Below are positions 38,801 through 51,915 of a stretch of DNA of 64,000 bases, one piece after another. Numbering within the stretch: position 1 is the first letter of the stretch; the number at the start of each line of letters is the position of its first letter. A program made the translations under genes and the position numbers. The DNA is taken from NCBI RefSeq assembly GCF_018139145.2, contig NC_059500.1, positions 54,802,663 to 54,866,662 of the forward strand. Reading direction: 5' to 3'. The notes under the pieces were generated by a model that did no database searches, was not told the DNA's origin, and saw only the letters and a list, made by a program, of their open reading frames with translations. This stretch comes from Gymnogyps californianus. Its lineage: Eukaryota > Chordata > Aves > Accipitriformes > Cathartidae.

Positions 38801-40950
38801 AGGGCGATTTTTTTTTTTTTTTAATTTCCTCAACAAGATCCTTGTGAAAGCACTTCAGCCCACAAGAGTGGAAGTCTTCCTTGCCTTCTCAATGGCTAAG
38901 AAAAAGGAGAAAATGACACTTTTCTTCTGAAAGCTAATAATTCATTCTGTAAGATGAGTTTTGCTCCAAAGAAGCATTTATTATGGGGTACACTAGAATG
39001 TGAATTAGGCTTTTTTTGCTGTTTCCCAGTAGCTGCCTGCATGAATGTTTTTATCACATGATGTACAATAAATGTGAGGAAGCATACCACTTACTGGAAG
39101 GAGATTTAGTTGTTGTGAAGTAAGAGCTTGCACATAGGCAGTTACTGAAGAGTGCCTAATGAATTTAAATCATTTTCCACGTTTCTTTTTGATTTTTAAA
39201 ACAGAGACAGTTTGACTTGCTGGATTTAATTTTTTTCTGTGTTATGGACCATGGAACACAAGCTTCAATTCACATCAAAGAATTTAAGGAGGACTTTTGA
39301 TCCAGTTAAAAATACAGGTCTTTTAAAGCAGTTTATTTCAGCAGGTAAAATGCACATATTTAAGTGCTGTGTTGTACTTACTGCAGTGACTGCAGGTCTT
39401 TTAGATGCACCCAGCATTTGGGCAACTTTTGCAGCCTATTCCACTGTGCTGGAAATAAACTAGTGTCCAGATTAGCTAATACAAACTAGATTAGGCTGCA
39501 TGCTCACAGTGGTCTTCATTCCAATATTTTCCATTATTTTCAGAACAACATCCAGACGAGGCTCCTTGAAAGAGAAACATCTGTGGTTTTTTAGGGAGTT
39601 TTGAGTTGGGCGGGGGTTTGAAATACTGAAAAGGTATAGATGAAAAGGCAATAAACATGTCTGCTGACCTCTGTTCTCAAGAACATCGGGTCATTCTTGT
39701 TGGACTAGTTATTGGAGGTCTTACAATGCATGGGAAAGAGTAAATGCACTGTAAGAGTTACATTTTAAAGCCTTGATTCATTAATTTGCCGCTCTTGGAA
39801 CATAGCTTTAACACTTGTAAAGTTTTGAGGGTTTTTTCAACCTGCTAGGGTAAAACTTTTGATTAAGTGTTTGGGGTGGTGGGGGCACAGGGATTTGTTT
39901 TTCAGTCAGTGAAAATTGTCAGTTATTTCTCTGAAGACAGCCAAAACTGTTCAAGAAGAGTCACAGCCATCTTCCCAATTTGCAGTTTGTTCAGAGAATA
40001 AAGCAAAAGAAAGAGTTTTGAGGGTGAAAGAAGATGGCTGTGCATAGCATAAAAAAGCACTTCATCAAGAAGCACTTGTGCCCTCCTTCCCCCCAAGCAC
40101 ATTAATTTTGGATTTTACAGGATAGATTAATTTTTGTTTAAGTATAACCCCTGATAATCCAGAAAATTTTGTAAGCCAGCAGGACCTTTTTCTTTATAGA
40201 TCAACAAACAGGCAAAAAGCCTGCATGATTTGTTCAAGGTAATGGAAGGAATCTCTCAGGACTGGATAGAAGACTCTTGAAGTGGTGACATTTGAAACAC
40301 TACACTCAGATTACTAGGCAACACCCTTCAGTAGAAAAGCATTATACTTGAGTTTGCTTTTGAAAAGATGATAGAAGATCTGAAGAGCCTACGTGATTGT
40401 TCCCTGAGATAAGAAAATCAATTCCTTACGGCATCAAAGGAAAAGATATATAGAGTGCTAGAACCTTGATGAGGAATATAGGGCTGAGGATTAACAAAAA
40501 ATATTCTTTGGCTATTCTTGAAAAATATTTTACTGACTTTCAGTTCTGTATGGTTGGCTGCTGGTTGCAAAATAGAGAGTTCCAAAGTACATGACCCACC
40601 AGTATTCTAGCCTGTCAGTAAGCCAAACTGGTTTTGGTGTAGATCCTTTTCTGTTCCCCTTACTTTAAATAAAGAAGAAAATCCAGTTTTCATAAAAGCC
40701 AAGATCAGTTCTGGATATATTTCTACATATGACAGATTAAATTCCCAGATTCTTAGGAAGATCAAAATTAAATTTAATTTTAAGGACCTTGATCAATATG
40801 CAGATAAAGCCATATTTCATATCACAAGCAGGATGAGGTGTTGGCTAATAAGAAGAGAAGTTCCATTACAGAAAATATAGGAAGGAAACAGCTTAGTGTA
40901 TTTGCATGCAGAAGCAAATGGAGAGAAGACAAGCTATTGTAAATTGTTGT

Positions 40951-40994
40951 TGGATATAGAAAATAGACTTGCTGGATATAGAAAACGGACTTGA
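40951..40994. repeat. Tandem duplication, 22-base unit
   Basis: Two adjacent 22-base copies of TGGATATAGAAAAYRGACTTG (40951-40972 and 40973-40994) differing at three positions (two within the motif plus the last base). A local duplication in intron 2. Confidence 0.88.
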
Positions 40995-42245
40995 GATAAA
41001 CTCTTTTCTTTCTTCTGGAACAGTCTACAAAAGGAAGAAATATGGTGTTCCTTGTCCGTGCTAAAAAAAGATAAACCTGTTTCTCTTCTCTATAAGAGGG
41101 GTCCTTATTTGGGAGAATTTCTTAAAACTTCAACATGTCTTACTTTTGAATTTATTTCTTGTGTCTGTGTCATGTGCAGAGTGTTCACAATAATTCCATT
41201 TTTCTATATTAGATGCTAAAGATTTATTATTTGGCACTTTGCCCTGTTACATAAAAGAATGTGTATCTGAACTCTCAGACAATATTTGAAACTGGTAGCA
41301 ATTGTTATGAATAATTCCTAGGCAATTTGCATTTCCTAAGAGATTTCCCTTTAGAATCCTTCGACTGTTTGCATTCAAAAGAAAAACAAAATCCCCAATT
41401 CACATCTGCAACAGTAATTCCTTCCTTACAACCTGATCTTTAGTTTGTAGCTGTTTAGCTATGATTTTCCCTCAAATAGTAAGTAGAAGCAACTAAAAGA
41501 TTTTTGGTGAATGTTTTATTTATGAATGTTGAGGATAAACTAACATCCACTGAACAGATGAGAAAAAGAAAAGAGGAGCAAATTTGTGCTGTAAGGGGAC
41601 TTTTTGCAGTATATTTGTTCAGTCAGCGCAGGCTCAGACAAGGCTATGAGGATTTCTCAAAGGTGGAATCATTAAGTTTTCATGGATAAGTTGTAAACCA
41701 GTGCTCTTTGTTGTTGCTTTTTTTGCTAGAGTGTATTTTTCACTTCCCAGCCAACAGCAGCAACTAAATGTATATTTCTGGTTTTATGCTCACATATTTT
41801 TTTCTCATAGTGTTAGCCACTGATGCATGTGTAGAATGTGGAGTTGGGATTTAAAGTTTGTGAAAACATGGAGATGTATTAGATCTAATGCTGTTCCTAT
41901 TTTTATTGCTGAATCTTTACTGCCATCTAATAGAGAAGATTTTAATTCTGTATTTTTCTTGAGGTTGTTGAATGCAATTAGATACTTTTCTCCTCCTATA
42001 GTCTGCCAGACCCTCTTGTGATCTTGCAGGTACTCTGTTAGGAAAACTTTAAGGGCATCTGAGGTCCATTATGGAAGATTGTGGAGGAACTCAGTCAACG
42101 TCTTGTTCTTTCTTTCTATTTTAATGTACCCTTCACTCAGTGAGTACTAGTTTTGTAATTTGCCAGCACTCTAGAGAGCTCCAGCAACAAACGTCTTATT
42201 TGTTTATAAAGAAGTACTGTATCACAAGGAAATCATACTTTTTTT

Positions 42246-42440
42246 CATAGAATCAAAGAATAATTCAATTGGAAGAGAACTCATATGGTCATCTGGTCAA
42301 GCCTCCTTTGCAAAGCAAGTTCAGCCCCAGGTTGCTCAGACCTTTGTACAGTTATGTTTTGAAAGCTTCCGAGGATAAAAACTTCTACCACATAACCTCT
42401 CTAGGCAAGCTTTTCCAGTTTTTCTTACAGTGCTGTGGTT
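42246..42440 (-). mobile_element. Diverged CR1 3' end, antisense
   Basis: The stretch begins CATAGAATCAAAGAATAATT, the degraded complement of the CR1 terminal repeat, and continues with TCAGCCCCAGGTTGCTCAGA and CCACATAACCTCTCTAGGCA, which correspond to complements of the CR1 NLV/LPREV-coding and 3' UTR blocks. It is more diverged than the other copies, so it belongs to an older insertion. The right end is approximate. Confidence 0.75.
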
Positions 42441-45000
42441 TTGAAATCCATTCTCATTCCTGGATGCCAAAGACACCAAAGATGTTCTTCTGAGCTATCA
42501 AAAAGTCTCTGCAGAGGTATGAAAATAATGTGTGAAGAATGACTAGAAAAGAAAGGAGTCAAGCATATCACTGAATCTGTAGCATCACCTTTTACCTTCA
42601 GATAGGAAAAAAAAAAAATGGGAGAAGCTTAAGACAATGGGTGATTGCCTGGAAAAAAATCTCCACTGTCCAGTGTCAGAGTTTTTTCTAGCGTTGTCTC
42701 TTCAAGCAGAGAAAGAACAGAGGGACTGATCTGTTTTAAGCTGATTTCTGCATCTTCCAGCAGAAAATTGGCATTGTCTGTAATTTGGGCCACTCTTCGT
42801 TGCCATGATGCAGTCACTTACTGTTTCATTCTGACCAACATCCCTGTGTGGGAGTGAAAAAGGCATGTTGATGGCATTTGTACATTTTCATGGTAATTTA
42901 CAATTACTTCTGGAACAATTTAATTATTTTGAGACCACCATGTCACCCCAAATTCAGATGTTGAATGTGGCATCTTCTTCCCACTGGAGCTGACAGGCCA
43001 GAAGTAACGAAGTGGGACTTTCTCCCACCTGGAAATTACATGGGAATATTCCGCAGAGTGGCAACAGATCAGCTTTCTAGCAGATTTCCTCACCAGGTGA
43101 AGTGCATTTGAATAAGCTGGTGAGTTGTGTTTTACAATTTCTGCCACCCTTACCGTCTTCTGCTAGAGTAAGGTTAAACTGACCTGTTCATTCACAGCAA
43201 ACTAATGCTGTGATGCTTCTTAGAGCTATTGTTCCAGACTTTCAACAAAATTATTTCATTGCATACATTAGACTGCTCATAATTTCAACTGAGAGAAATG
43301 GCTTGAACTCTGGGTGCTTAGAAGTGGACTTTGTTATGTGGGGTAGCCCAGAGGTTCAAGGGGCTGCGCCCTCAATTGATTTGGACTTCTCTGAGGAAGT
43401 ATGGCTGTCTCACATTTTTGGTGTGAAATTCTTACAGTGAAACAATATATGACTGCTATGACTGCTCCAAAGGTGGAGCTTTTTCCATCTAGTTTTCCAG
43501 TTTTAGTGATTTCTAGCTATATAAAGACTGGAAAGCTTGGATAAAAATAATAGTAATTTGTGATGCTTTTGCTGAATTGTATGCTGTCTTTATTATACAC
43601 TTTTTCCAAGAATTTAAAATTTTCTACTGAGGATCTCTCTCTGAAGACTGTACTCAAAAATACTTCTTTGGCCCTTTAAAAATAACTTTGCAGCAACCGT
43701 GCTTACGTTGGGTTGTGTAAACATGGGTCTTTGTTTTTATTCTCAAACAGCCTGACATTGAGCTTGTCCTGATTTCCAAAGCTAAAGAGAAAGTCACTTG
43801 CTATCTTTTATGTCTCTTCCCTTTTGGATATGCCAGCTTTCTGCAGTGGAAAAGGATCAGTGCAACCAAATCTCTGTTTTGAGGATTTCAAAATTTCCTG
43901 AAATGATGAGGGAAATTCTCCTTGGTTACTGTATTGAGAAGTTTATTAATTATTTGTTTCTGTTATCTTCAGACCCTTTGTTTCAAAGGCCATTCAAAGT
44001 ATTGAATTATCGAATTACCTCCAAATGATTAGAGCATTTAGGACGTACTTCCCAGTGCAGTTACATGCTTCAGGCAATGGCTATTTTTATTTGAAAATCT
44101 GTGAAGTGTTGTAGGAGTTTCTTGTCTCTCTGGTTTAGCAAATTATGAATGTGGTGTGGTCTGATTTCTTTATCTTCTCTTGTCTTTGTATGAACAGAAG
44201 ATGCAAGACTTCCATACCTGATATTATTGCTGTCATCTGTGCTTCTCCCCTGACAATTTTTCCTTATAGTGCTTTTTCTAGATACTTTCTCCACTTACTG
44301 GCATGTGCTTTTCTTTTGGACATCAAGGAATTACTTTATGCTTGGGGGATGGTTTGATCTTAAAAGATGGAGACAAAAGCCTTTGTGTGAACTGGTTGTT
44401 TTTGAGGTCCACATGATTTTTCCTGTTACTTACCTAATGTCAGAAGTGATCTTGTCCACAGAAGCCAAAGGGCTATAACTCTGAGCTTTTTAGCTAGACT
44501 GCTTCTAAAGGAAGATACATGGTCCTCCGCCTGGCTTTTTAGGACAAACTTTGAGTGTTTTATTCTAGGTTGTAAACCTCCTCACTCAAATCCATGCGTT
44601 TCACAATAACCCTGGGTGGTTCTCTGTGTGGAGCTTGGGTTAGTGTAGATTAACCTGAAATAGGTTGAGGCTTATGTTCAGCCACTCCTCTGTTAGAGTT
44701 CACCATCACGGATACTTGCAGGAATGAGCTAACCTGAATGGAGAATCCTTGACAGCACTGTTGCATGCATCCAGGTGCTTCTTAAAATCTTTCAGTGCTG
44801 GCCAGATCTTTGCAACAGCTCTTGTCTGTTTAATGAAATTTGAAACTGTTTACTGTGTATTTCTGAATACAATAAGCCAAATGAAGCATTCCTCTCACCT
44901 GTGACTGAGTCTGTTCTTATCTTGTCATTGGGTGTTTATCTTAATTTACTATCCTTGTGGTTTTTGCTATGTTTGTGTCTTTTCTGTTTTTCTTTTCCAG

Positions 45001-45107
45001 AATACAACACATTTTCAAATGCATTGAAGAGATGCTGTAGCCAAAAGAAGGAGAACTCTGTGTTCAGTCAGCGAACAGATGAAGCATCCGCTGCTCAGTA
45101 TTTTCAG
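45001..45107 (+). CDS. CARM1L: CARM1-like arginine methyltransferase, coding exon 3
   Basis: The exon is 107 bases, entering in phase 1 and leaving in phase 0, and encodes residues 99-134. The acceptor is excellent (a long T/C tract ending TTTTCCAG) and the donor is CAG|GTAATG. It starts EYNTFSNALKRCCSQKK, which corresponds to the NDFCSFYNILKTCRGH region of mammalian CARM1 and closes the N-terminal domain. It then runs SVFSQRTDEASAAQYFQ, the conserved linker into the methyltransferase domain. Tyr132-Phe133 at the end are the first residues of the PRMT signature YFxFY, which exon 4 completes and which binds SAM. The first half is strongly diverged (for example a CC pair and a lysine-rich turn), while the second half is close to CARM1. 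Confidence 0.94.
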
Positions 45108-45313
45108 GTAATGAAACTTCAGTGCCAGTTTGTGAAGTCTAAGTTACTGTTGTTTGCTTGACCTTAGTCACCATGTCAGTTAGAAAGATAGCTTAGGTTT
45201 ATTCAGAGAGTGGTTAGGACCTTGGTAATTTAAGTACCAAGTAATTTAAAGTAAGATTGATGGAAGATGGGCTTTATCTTTTTTCTGTTTTTCCTCTCCT
45301 CCTTTCCTTTTAG
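45108..45313 (+). other. Intron 3 of the CARM1-like gene (206 bases)
   Basis: A short intron between exons 3 and 4, GTAATG...TTTTAG, with a strong pyrimidine tract in its last 40 bases. It contrasts with the 9-27 kb introns around it. No other feature is visible inside. Confidence 0.93.
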
Positions 45314-45418
45314 TTTTATGGCTGTCTGTCTCAACAACAGAATATGATGCAGGATTTTGTGAGGACGGCCACTTATCACAGAGCTATCCTACAGAACCAC
45401 ATAGATTTTACAGACAAG
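45314..45418 (+). CDS. CARM1L: CARM1-like arginine methyltransferase, coding exon 4
   Basis: The exon is exactly 35 codons (residues 135-169), phase 0 at both ends, and lies only 206 bases after exon 3. The acceptor is TTTCCTTTTAG and the donor AAG|GTAAGC. It encodes [14 protein letters not shown], then [20 protein letters not shown]. This is helix X/Y at the start of the PRMT catalytic domain; it folds over bound SAM. Tyr136 of YFxFY and Arg151 (equivalent to CARM1 Arg169) are kept. About six of the 35 residues differ from mammalian CARM1 as I remember it (for example Cys for Tyr in FYGxL, Ile for Thr in QNHxD). That is unusual for a protein that is nearly invariant among vertebrates, and it supports a paralog. 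Confidence 0.96.
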
Positions 45419-48400
45419 GTAAGCTCTGTTAGGAGTCTTAAATGTTCCAGTATGCTGCTTAGGCTCTAAACGTCCACTTGCCCTGTAAAGCAACACTGAT
45501 CAGACGGGAGCCTTTTCTCACCTCGTACTTAGTGCATGAATGTACTAATTCATGTGTGCTTTATATTATTAACATTATTGTCAAGCACATGGATGACAAT
45601 GCATGGCGGTGATGGTACATCCCCAGGATGAAAGACGCCAAACATGGATCCAAACATGAGCTACAAATTCCTCTGCTGTCTTCTGTGGACAATCTGAGAA
45701 CGTACACGTATATGTTTCTTGACATTTTGGGCTGTTGTCATTCCCATTTGGCATCTTGGAACTCCCATACAATATTAGTTTATTTATCTTAACTGTTTAC
45801 TGTGTATTTGCTATTATGCCATATAGTCTCTTGCAAATACCTGCAAAGGTACTCTAGCTTATGTTTCTTTCATGGAGGTCTACACTGAAGGTTTTTGCAC
45901 CCCACAGTCATTACAAACTGAACAAGCACTTAAGCGGCTGCTGTGACTCCATTTGTACAATGCAAAGATTTGGAAACAATGCAGGAATTTACAACTTTAG
46001 ATGCCAAACTCATCTCTAAAATACATATATAGATCTTGCAGGCTGCTGTAATGAATATAACAATGATTATTACTTCTTTATCTAGTCCTCTGCCACTCAC
46101 ATTGTCCAAATCAGATACTTCAGCAAAAGACAAAATAAAACTTACACTGAGGAGATGTAGGATAATCTGCCTCCCAGCCACAGATTAAGTCTTTTTCTAA
46201 TTTCATTTTTTAGGCTCCTTGAAATTCAAAGCCTAGGACTAGTATATTTTACAATGTTTTTTTACCTTTTTTTTCCTATTGCAATTGGTCACACTAACTA
46301 GAGACTTTCTGACCCTCTCCAGGACCAGTCCCCATGCACAGTCTTCTCTGAGTCCACCCTTAATACAGCAACAAATTCCATAATATAATCACGTTATGCA
46401 GAAAAGTGCCTCCTTTAGTAAGATTTTTAATTTATCAGCTTTCTAATTCTGTCATTTTGCTCTTATGTTGGGAGGCAAAGGAGGACTGAAGTTCTAATTT
46501 TCTTTATATCGTTCCTCCATTGTGTCAATTTTTGTTGTCTCTTCTTACGTAGTCTTGTTTCTGAGGTCAGTGTTCTCAGTCCTCTCTGTCTTTTTCTGTA
46601 TGAAGGAATTGCATGTGGCCTGTTACCATTCTTGCCCTCTTTCTCAGTGTCACCATTAATTCTGCAGCACCTGTTTTGAGAAGGATTGGCAGGAGTTATG
46701 CATGCTAGTGTAGATAATGCCATACAATTGATTTGTATTGCAGAATTCTAACTTCCTAGTTATTCTTTACTGTACTTCTCATCAATCTTGACTTTTTTCC
46801 TGGGACTGCATCTGTCCATTGAGCATTGATCTTCACCAAACAGTTCATAATGGTGCCTAGGCTCTTTGTCGTTGTTGTTGATGATGATGATGATTCATTT
46901 AGAACTTGGATGGTATGTGAACAGTTCATATTTTCCACAAAGTTATATTAATCAGCACTGAGTTTAATTTGTCTGTGCATTGTCCCATGGCCTACCTTCG
47001 CTAGCTCTCTCTACTCTTTAATCACTGGATGTTGTGTCATCTGCATATCTTGCTCTGACACTGCTCACCTCTCTTAATAAAATAATAAAAACCAGCAAAA
47101 AAAATCAGACTACATGTGACCTTCTGTAAGCAAATAGGCAGTTTGTAAGCAGCAGCCTGGCAGCCTAGCAGGAATGTTTTCTAGGTCTCAGAATGTCAGC
47201 TGAGACCACGTGAGCTCTGTTTATGACGTTTGGGCAGCAGACTGCAAACAAAAATGATGGAGAAAATGAAGCTGCAATTATTTTTTTTTTTTTACCTCGT
47301 TGTCATTTTTTTGTCTTCCCTCCTTTTCCCTTCCTTTCTTTCATCTTTCTGTGTGCACTTGCTTTTAAAAGGAGCCTCTGACTTCAGCTCACACTAGCAC
47401 AAATGGCTTTACTATGTCACAGAAAAGAGTCTTTAATAACAAGCAAATACCGAACAAAACATTTCCCTTCAAATGTGTAGCATATTTATGGCCAAAATGA
47501 GGAGAGTTGTAAGTGTGAAATTTATCTGAATTGTTTTAAGATCGTTATGTTTTAACTATTAATTAAGTTTAGTAATAAATTCAAGTGCAGCTGATAATTT
47601 TTCTTTGCCATGCAGCTTAGGGAAACTGTGCTTCTTTAAAAACTACACTTAACTATTTACTTTCATGGAAATGAAACAAACCTTTATAGAAATGAAACAA
47701 ATGGGTTTCAGTCTCTGTAATTTCTTTCAGGCCTGAGACAATCCTCCTCTCCTATTTAATTCAATAAGATTAGTAAACTAGTGGTGTGCACAGGGCTGCT
47801 CCAGTTTGCTATAGGCATCAGAATCAAGCCCCAAAGCATGTGGTATTGGATGATACCAGCTGGGTAAGTGGAGCTACTGTATCGAAATGGATTATATTTT
47901 GTACTGGAATATGTAACTTGAATATATGGTGAAAGAAACAGCAGAGAGAGGATTTTATTGGTCATTGGCTTCTTGCCAAATAGGATGCTCCCATAGTGTA
48001 ATGCAAAAGGCAGATTTATCTCTGTAGGTAACATATCCATTCCATTTTTGTGCCTGCAGTAAGGAATTCAGGTTTTGCACACTCTTTGCCTCTGTAGGAA
48101 ATCTTGCTGCTGTGCAGTAGTACAGCTTGCTTGCTTTTGCTCTTGGTTTATTTATTTTCCCAACTGTTGGAGGTGCCTTGGCTTCTCTTCAGCATACCTA
48201 ATAGTAAGACTATTACAGGCTGGGTGTTGTTGGCCACCCACCTAGAAAATGATCTCTCTTTTTCCTGATTCTGTTGAGAAATGGCAATTTTCAGAATAAA
48301 TGTAGCTGAAAAAATTGAACTACCTACATTGTGGCAAAATGCTTTCCCATGAGAATCTGAGAAACCCGTTGTGCTGAGACTTGATCTGTTGGAAATACGG

Positions 48401-50009
48401 CAACTATATTTAACCTACATCCAGAAACTATAAGGCAGGCAGAAACATTTAATGATGGCAGTGAGGAGATAAAAAAAAAATTCCTCCGTTATTGGAAAAA
48501 GTTTTATTCAATTGCTATTTGTCTTATTGTTTCCTACCTACTCTGCATCCCCCCCAATATATTTCTTTACCTTTGCTGCCTCCTTCCCTAAATTCTGTAG
48601 TGATATATTATACAAACATTTTTGCCTATAGCGAAGGGATATCTGGTGATAAAGTGTATTTTTTTCTTATTCTAGGCTTTGTTTGTTTTTGAAAAAATAT
48701 CTGTAAGAGAAAGTGCAACAGGTTATCTGAGTTGTGCTGGACAAAATTAGTTCTGGAACCTTTGAGAGGGTTCTTGGTGATAAATTCAAACACTGTCTGT
48801 CAGAGGTAAGCTACTTTAGGACAAACTGGGAGTAGTCCTTGGATTGACCATTTATGTCTATGGAAGCTTAAAAGAATAAGGAGAACTCATTCAGAATCTA
48901 ATGAATCTGAGGCTGGATTCTTCACATTAATATGGTAATTCTTACCACCATATACTGCTTTATATTTAGTCTTAGAAGGAGTCGCCTTAGAGCTTTCACT
49001 AATTTTTTTAGTTAAAATTTTGTCTTAAATTTTAAATTGTTACAGAGCCAAAAGGGGGAGTTCAAAGTGTTTTAATTGGTTATACTAAAAAAAGGCTCAT
49101 AACTAAATTTTACAGTGGCAGTGTATAATGCTGTTTCAAACTGAGTAACGGCTGACACATTTCTGCTGCTTTTGAAAATAAGTCTTAGGTTTTGAGCCTT
49201 TTGAATTTTTTCATTTGTAGTCTATTTATGAATAGTTTACTTAAAAGCAAAGCAACTAGAATTAGAATATCTCCAGTTATCCTGGATGAAGTATCACACA
49301 AATTAACCATTCACATAGTGCAGTCAAAGGCATATGCTAAAAAAAAAAAAAAAAACCCAACCTATTTTCTGTATATAATCTTGCTGATATATAGTAATAT
49401 TGAATGATAAATGTCATTGTAGATATATGGCATTTTTGCTTTTAGTTTTATGTGTTCGTTCTGTTGTTGCTCTTCCTTGCTTAACCTCTGCCCCCCACTC
49501 TTTTTATTCAAAAGTGCTTTTCAGGACTCTGATTGTGCGAGTACTCAAGCATACAAGGATATTTACACATGCGAGTAATTCCCATTAAATTCACATTAGG
49601 AAAGCTATTCATCTGTGTAGGTGAAAGCAGGAGCAGTACTGAACTGTGGTCAGGAGGGTAGGGTATAGGTTATTCCTGACTGATTTCTGATAATTGCTGA
49701 AGTAGCTGCATTCACATTTCAAAATAAATACTGAAGCACATACAATCTACCACCTTTCCTCTCAATATGCGTGACATCATCATCACCTAACTATCTGTCT
49801 ATTATTTATTTTAAAATTCTACTCTTCAGAAAGAGGCGTACTAGTACCATGTATTGTTATTTCACAGCACTTTGTCTTAATGACTGCTCTTACAGCTCTG
49901 TCAAGATGCTCTTCCTATCTAAAGGGAGCAAAGCTTTCTTTAGGAGATGCCACTGATAACAGCAATGCCACTTGGGGAGCAAGGTGTGCTATTGCATGTT
50001 CATTGGATT

Positions 50010-51600
50010 AAAGTAATTTAGGTCAGAAAGAACCTCTGGACATCTTTAGTCCAAACCTCTACTGGGCCAACTAGACCAGATTGCTTAAGGTCTGTCCAGT
50101 TACATTTTGAATGGATTCAAGGATGGAGATGCCACAGACTCTGTAGGCAACCTGTTCCAGTGTCTGACAACCCTCACGGTGAAAAAGTTCTACTATATCT
50201 GTTGGAATTTCTTGTGTAATGACTTGTGTCCGTTGCCTCTTGTCCTATCGCTGTGTGTCTCCTTCAAGAAGAGCCTGTCTCAGTTTTCTCTGAACTCCCA
50301 TTAGGCAGACGAAGACAGCAGTAAGCTCTCCTGTTAGCCTGCGTCCTCTTGCTAAAACTAGACAAACCAATTTCTCTCAAGCTTCTCGTCATATGTGATG
50401 TCCTCCAGCCCCCTAATTATCTTGGTGGACCTCCGTGGGACTTGCTGCAATATGTCAGTGTCTGTCTTGTGCTGGGGAGATCAAAACTGGACAGAGTTCC
50501 CCAAATGTCATCTTAAAAATGGCCTTTCCCCGACTTCTGCTGGTTGCACTCTTGCTCATACAGCCCCGTATGCAGTTGGCCTTCTTGGCTGCAAGGGCTG
50601 ACTCGTATTCAGCTTGTTTTCCAGCAGGAGGACCTTAGGTCTCTTTTTTTACAAAGCTGCTTTCTAGCAGTCATCCCCTCACTAGAGGCTGGGAATGTTT
50701 GTTGGCAGCAGATTCAGTAGAACAGCTCCCCTGCTCAGCTTATTGATCACTACTATCAGTAAATTATCAAGACAGTCCAGAAATCCCCTGGATTGGTTGT
50801 GCCCCAACATAGCACCCTTCCAGTAGGAACTGGGGTGGTCGAATTTCCTGATAAGTAGTAGGGCCTATGATCATGAGGCTTCCTCCAGAAGGCATCGTTT
50901 CCCTCCTCTTCTTCATCAAATGGTCTGTAACAGATGCCTGTTACAGATATCAATAACATCAATAATATCTCAATAATATCTGTATCCCTACCCTGTGTCT
51001 TCTCATCCCTTACCCATAAGCTCGCAGCTAGCTCATTGCCTATTCCCAAAGCTCCATGCCCTTGAGTCATTCTTTGCATAGAGTGCAACACCTCTTCCTG
51101 ACCTTCCCAGCCTATCCTTTCTGACAGCCTGTAGCCATCCATCACAGCATTAGCTGTGCAAGCTATCCCACCATGTCTCTGTAAACCCTACGAGATGAAA
51201 GTGTGCATCTGTGCATGGACTTCAGATTCCTCATGTTTGTTTCCCGTGCTATGTGTGCATGCATCTCAGATGGCTCCCCTATCATCCTGCTTTTACAAGG
51301 AGTGCATGGGGACCCTCCATTGTGCTGTCTCCTGAACACTTCCTAACATGCCTTCATTTCTCTTCAGGCTATGACGACCTCCAACAACATGTATCTAGTT
51401 TTTCAGCCCTCCTTGTTAGGTTGGAAAACTGATGGCAAAGATACTCTTGCCCCGCTTTTTTAGATGGTCCTGTCTCTCCCCAGCAGTCTTCATTCCTCAA
51501 GAAGGTACTGTGCTCATAAAAGCTGAATTTCTGTCTGTGATACCAGCTGCACAGCCAGGTGTTGATGCTCAGGGCTTTTGCCTCTAAAAAGTGTCTGCGA
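50010..51600 (-). mobile_element. Antisense CR1 with ORF1 esterase and ORF2 endonuclease relics, RT deleted
   Basis: Read from right to left this is an older CR1 keeping unusually far-5' sequence. The complement of about 51570-51370 encodes NTWLCSWYHRQKFSFYEH and later LTRRAEK. This matches the C-terminal part of the SGNH-esterase-like ORF1 of avian CR1, but the expected DGxHLS catalytic block is degraded to GETGPSKK. The complement of about 51290-50760 encodes the ORF2 apurinic-type endonuclease: MDGYRLSERIG at 51145 leftwards, VTGICYRPFDEEEEG, and a GDF block near 50770. The rest (50670-50010) jumps to the reverse-transcriptase C-terminus (AAKKANCIRGCMSKSATSRSR-like) and the 3' UTR (TGGAACAGGTTGCC complement at 50145-50160). 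Most of the reverse transcriptase is missing between. All frames are broken. Confidence 0.85.
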
Positions 51601-51915
51601 AGATCCCAACTATCTCCTGTTCAGCCTCCCCGATGGTTCACAGCCTGCTCCTCTCCACCCATTGCTTCATAGCTGGTGACTCTCCCCAGCCAGAGCCTGC
51701 CTCCCCCACAGGTCACCATCGATCCCAGCCTCAGGGAGAACCATCAGCCATTCCATGCAGCCTAGCACCCACACAGCAACATCCTCCCTTACAAGTTCTG
51801 TCCTGGATCAAGGTCTCTGGTGTGCCAAGCACTTTTGATCTAGCAAGTCTTACAGGGCATGCCTGTGCCTTGTTGTGCAGCCTCCAGCAATTCCCACACT
51901 TTTACAGTTTCTGAG
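51601..51915 (-). mobile_element. Possible further 5' part of the antisense CR1 (tentative)
   Basis: This stretch is GC-richer than the surrounding intron and directly continues the ORF1-like relic, so it may be the ORF1 5' portion or 5' UTR of the same CR1. I recognise no clear motif in it. The 107-codon plus-strand ORF (51591-51914) is then only the complement of repeat sequence. Confidence 0.4.

Larger units (their letters stand above)
30992..45000 (+). other. Intron 2 of the CARM1-like gene (14.0 kb)
   Basis: The intron is bounded by the strong donor GTAAGT and by an acceptor with a long pyrimidine tract ending CCAG. The sequence is AT-rich. It holds a tentative MIR relic (31750-31880), a G-run tract (35863-35882), a 22-base tandem duplication (40951-40994) and a diverged CR1 (42246-42440). 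I recognise no other genes, RNAs or mobile elements in the remaining stretches. Confidence 0.88.

Noticed and set aside
51591..51914. A 107-codon plus-strand ORF rich in Ser and Pro
   Set aside because: It lies opposite a probable extension of an antisense CR1, and the translation has no motif.
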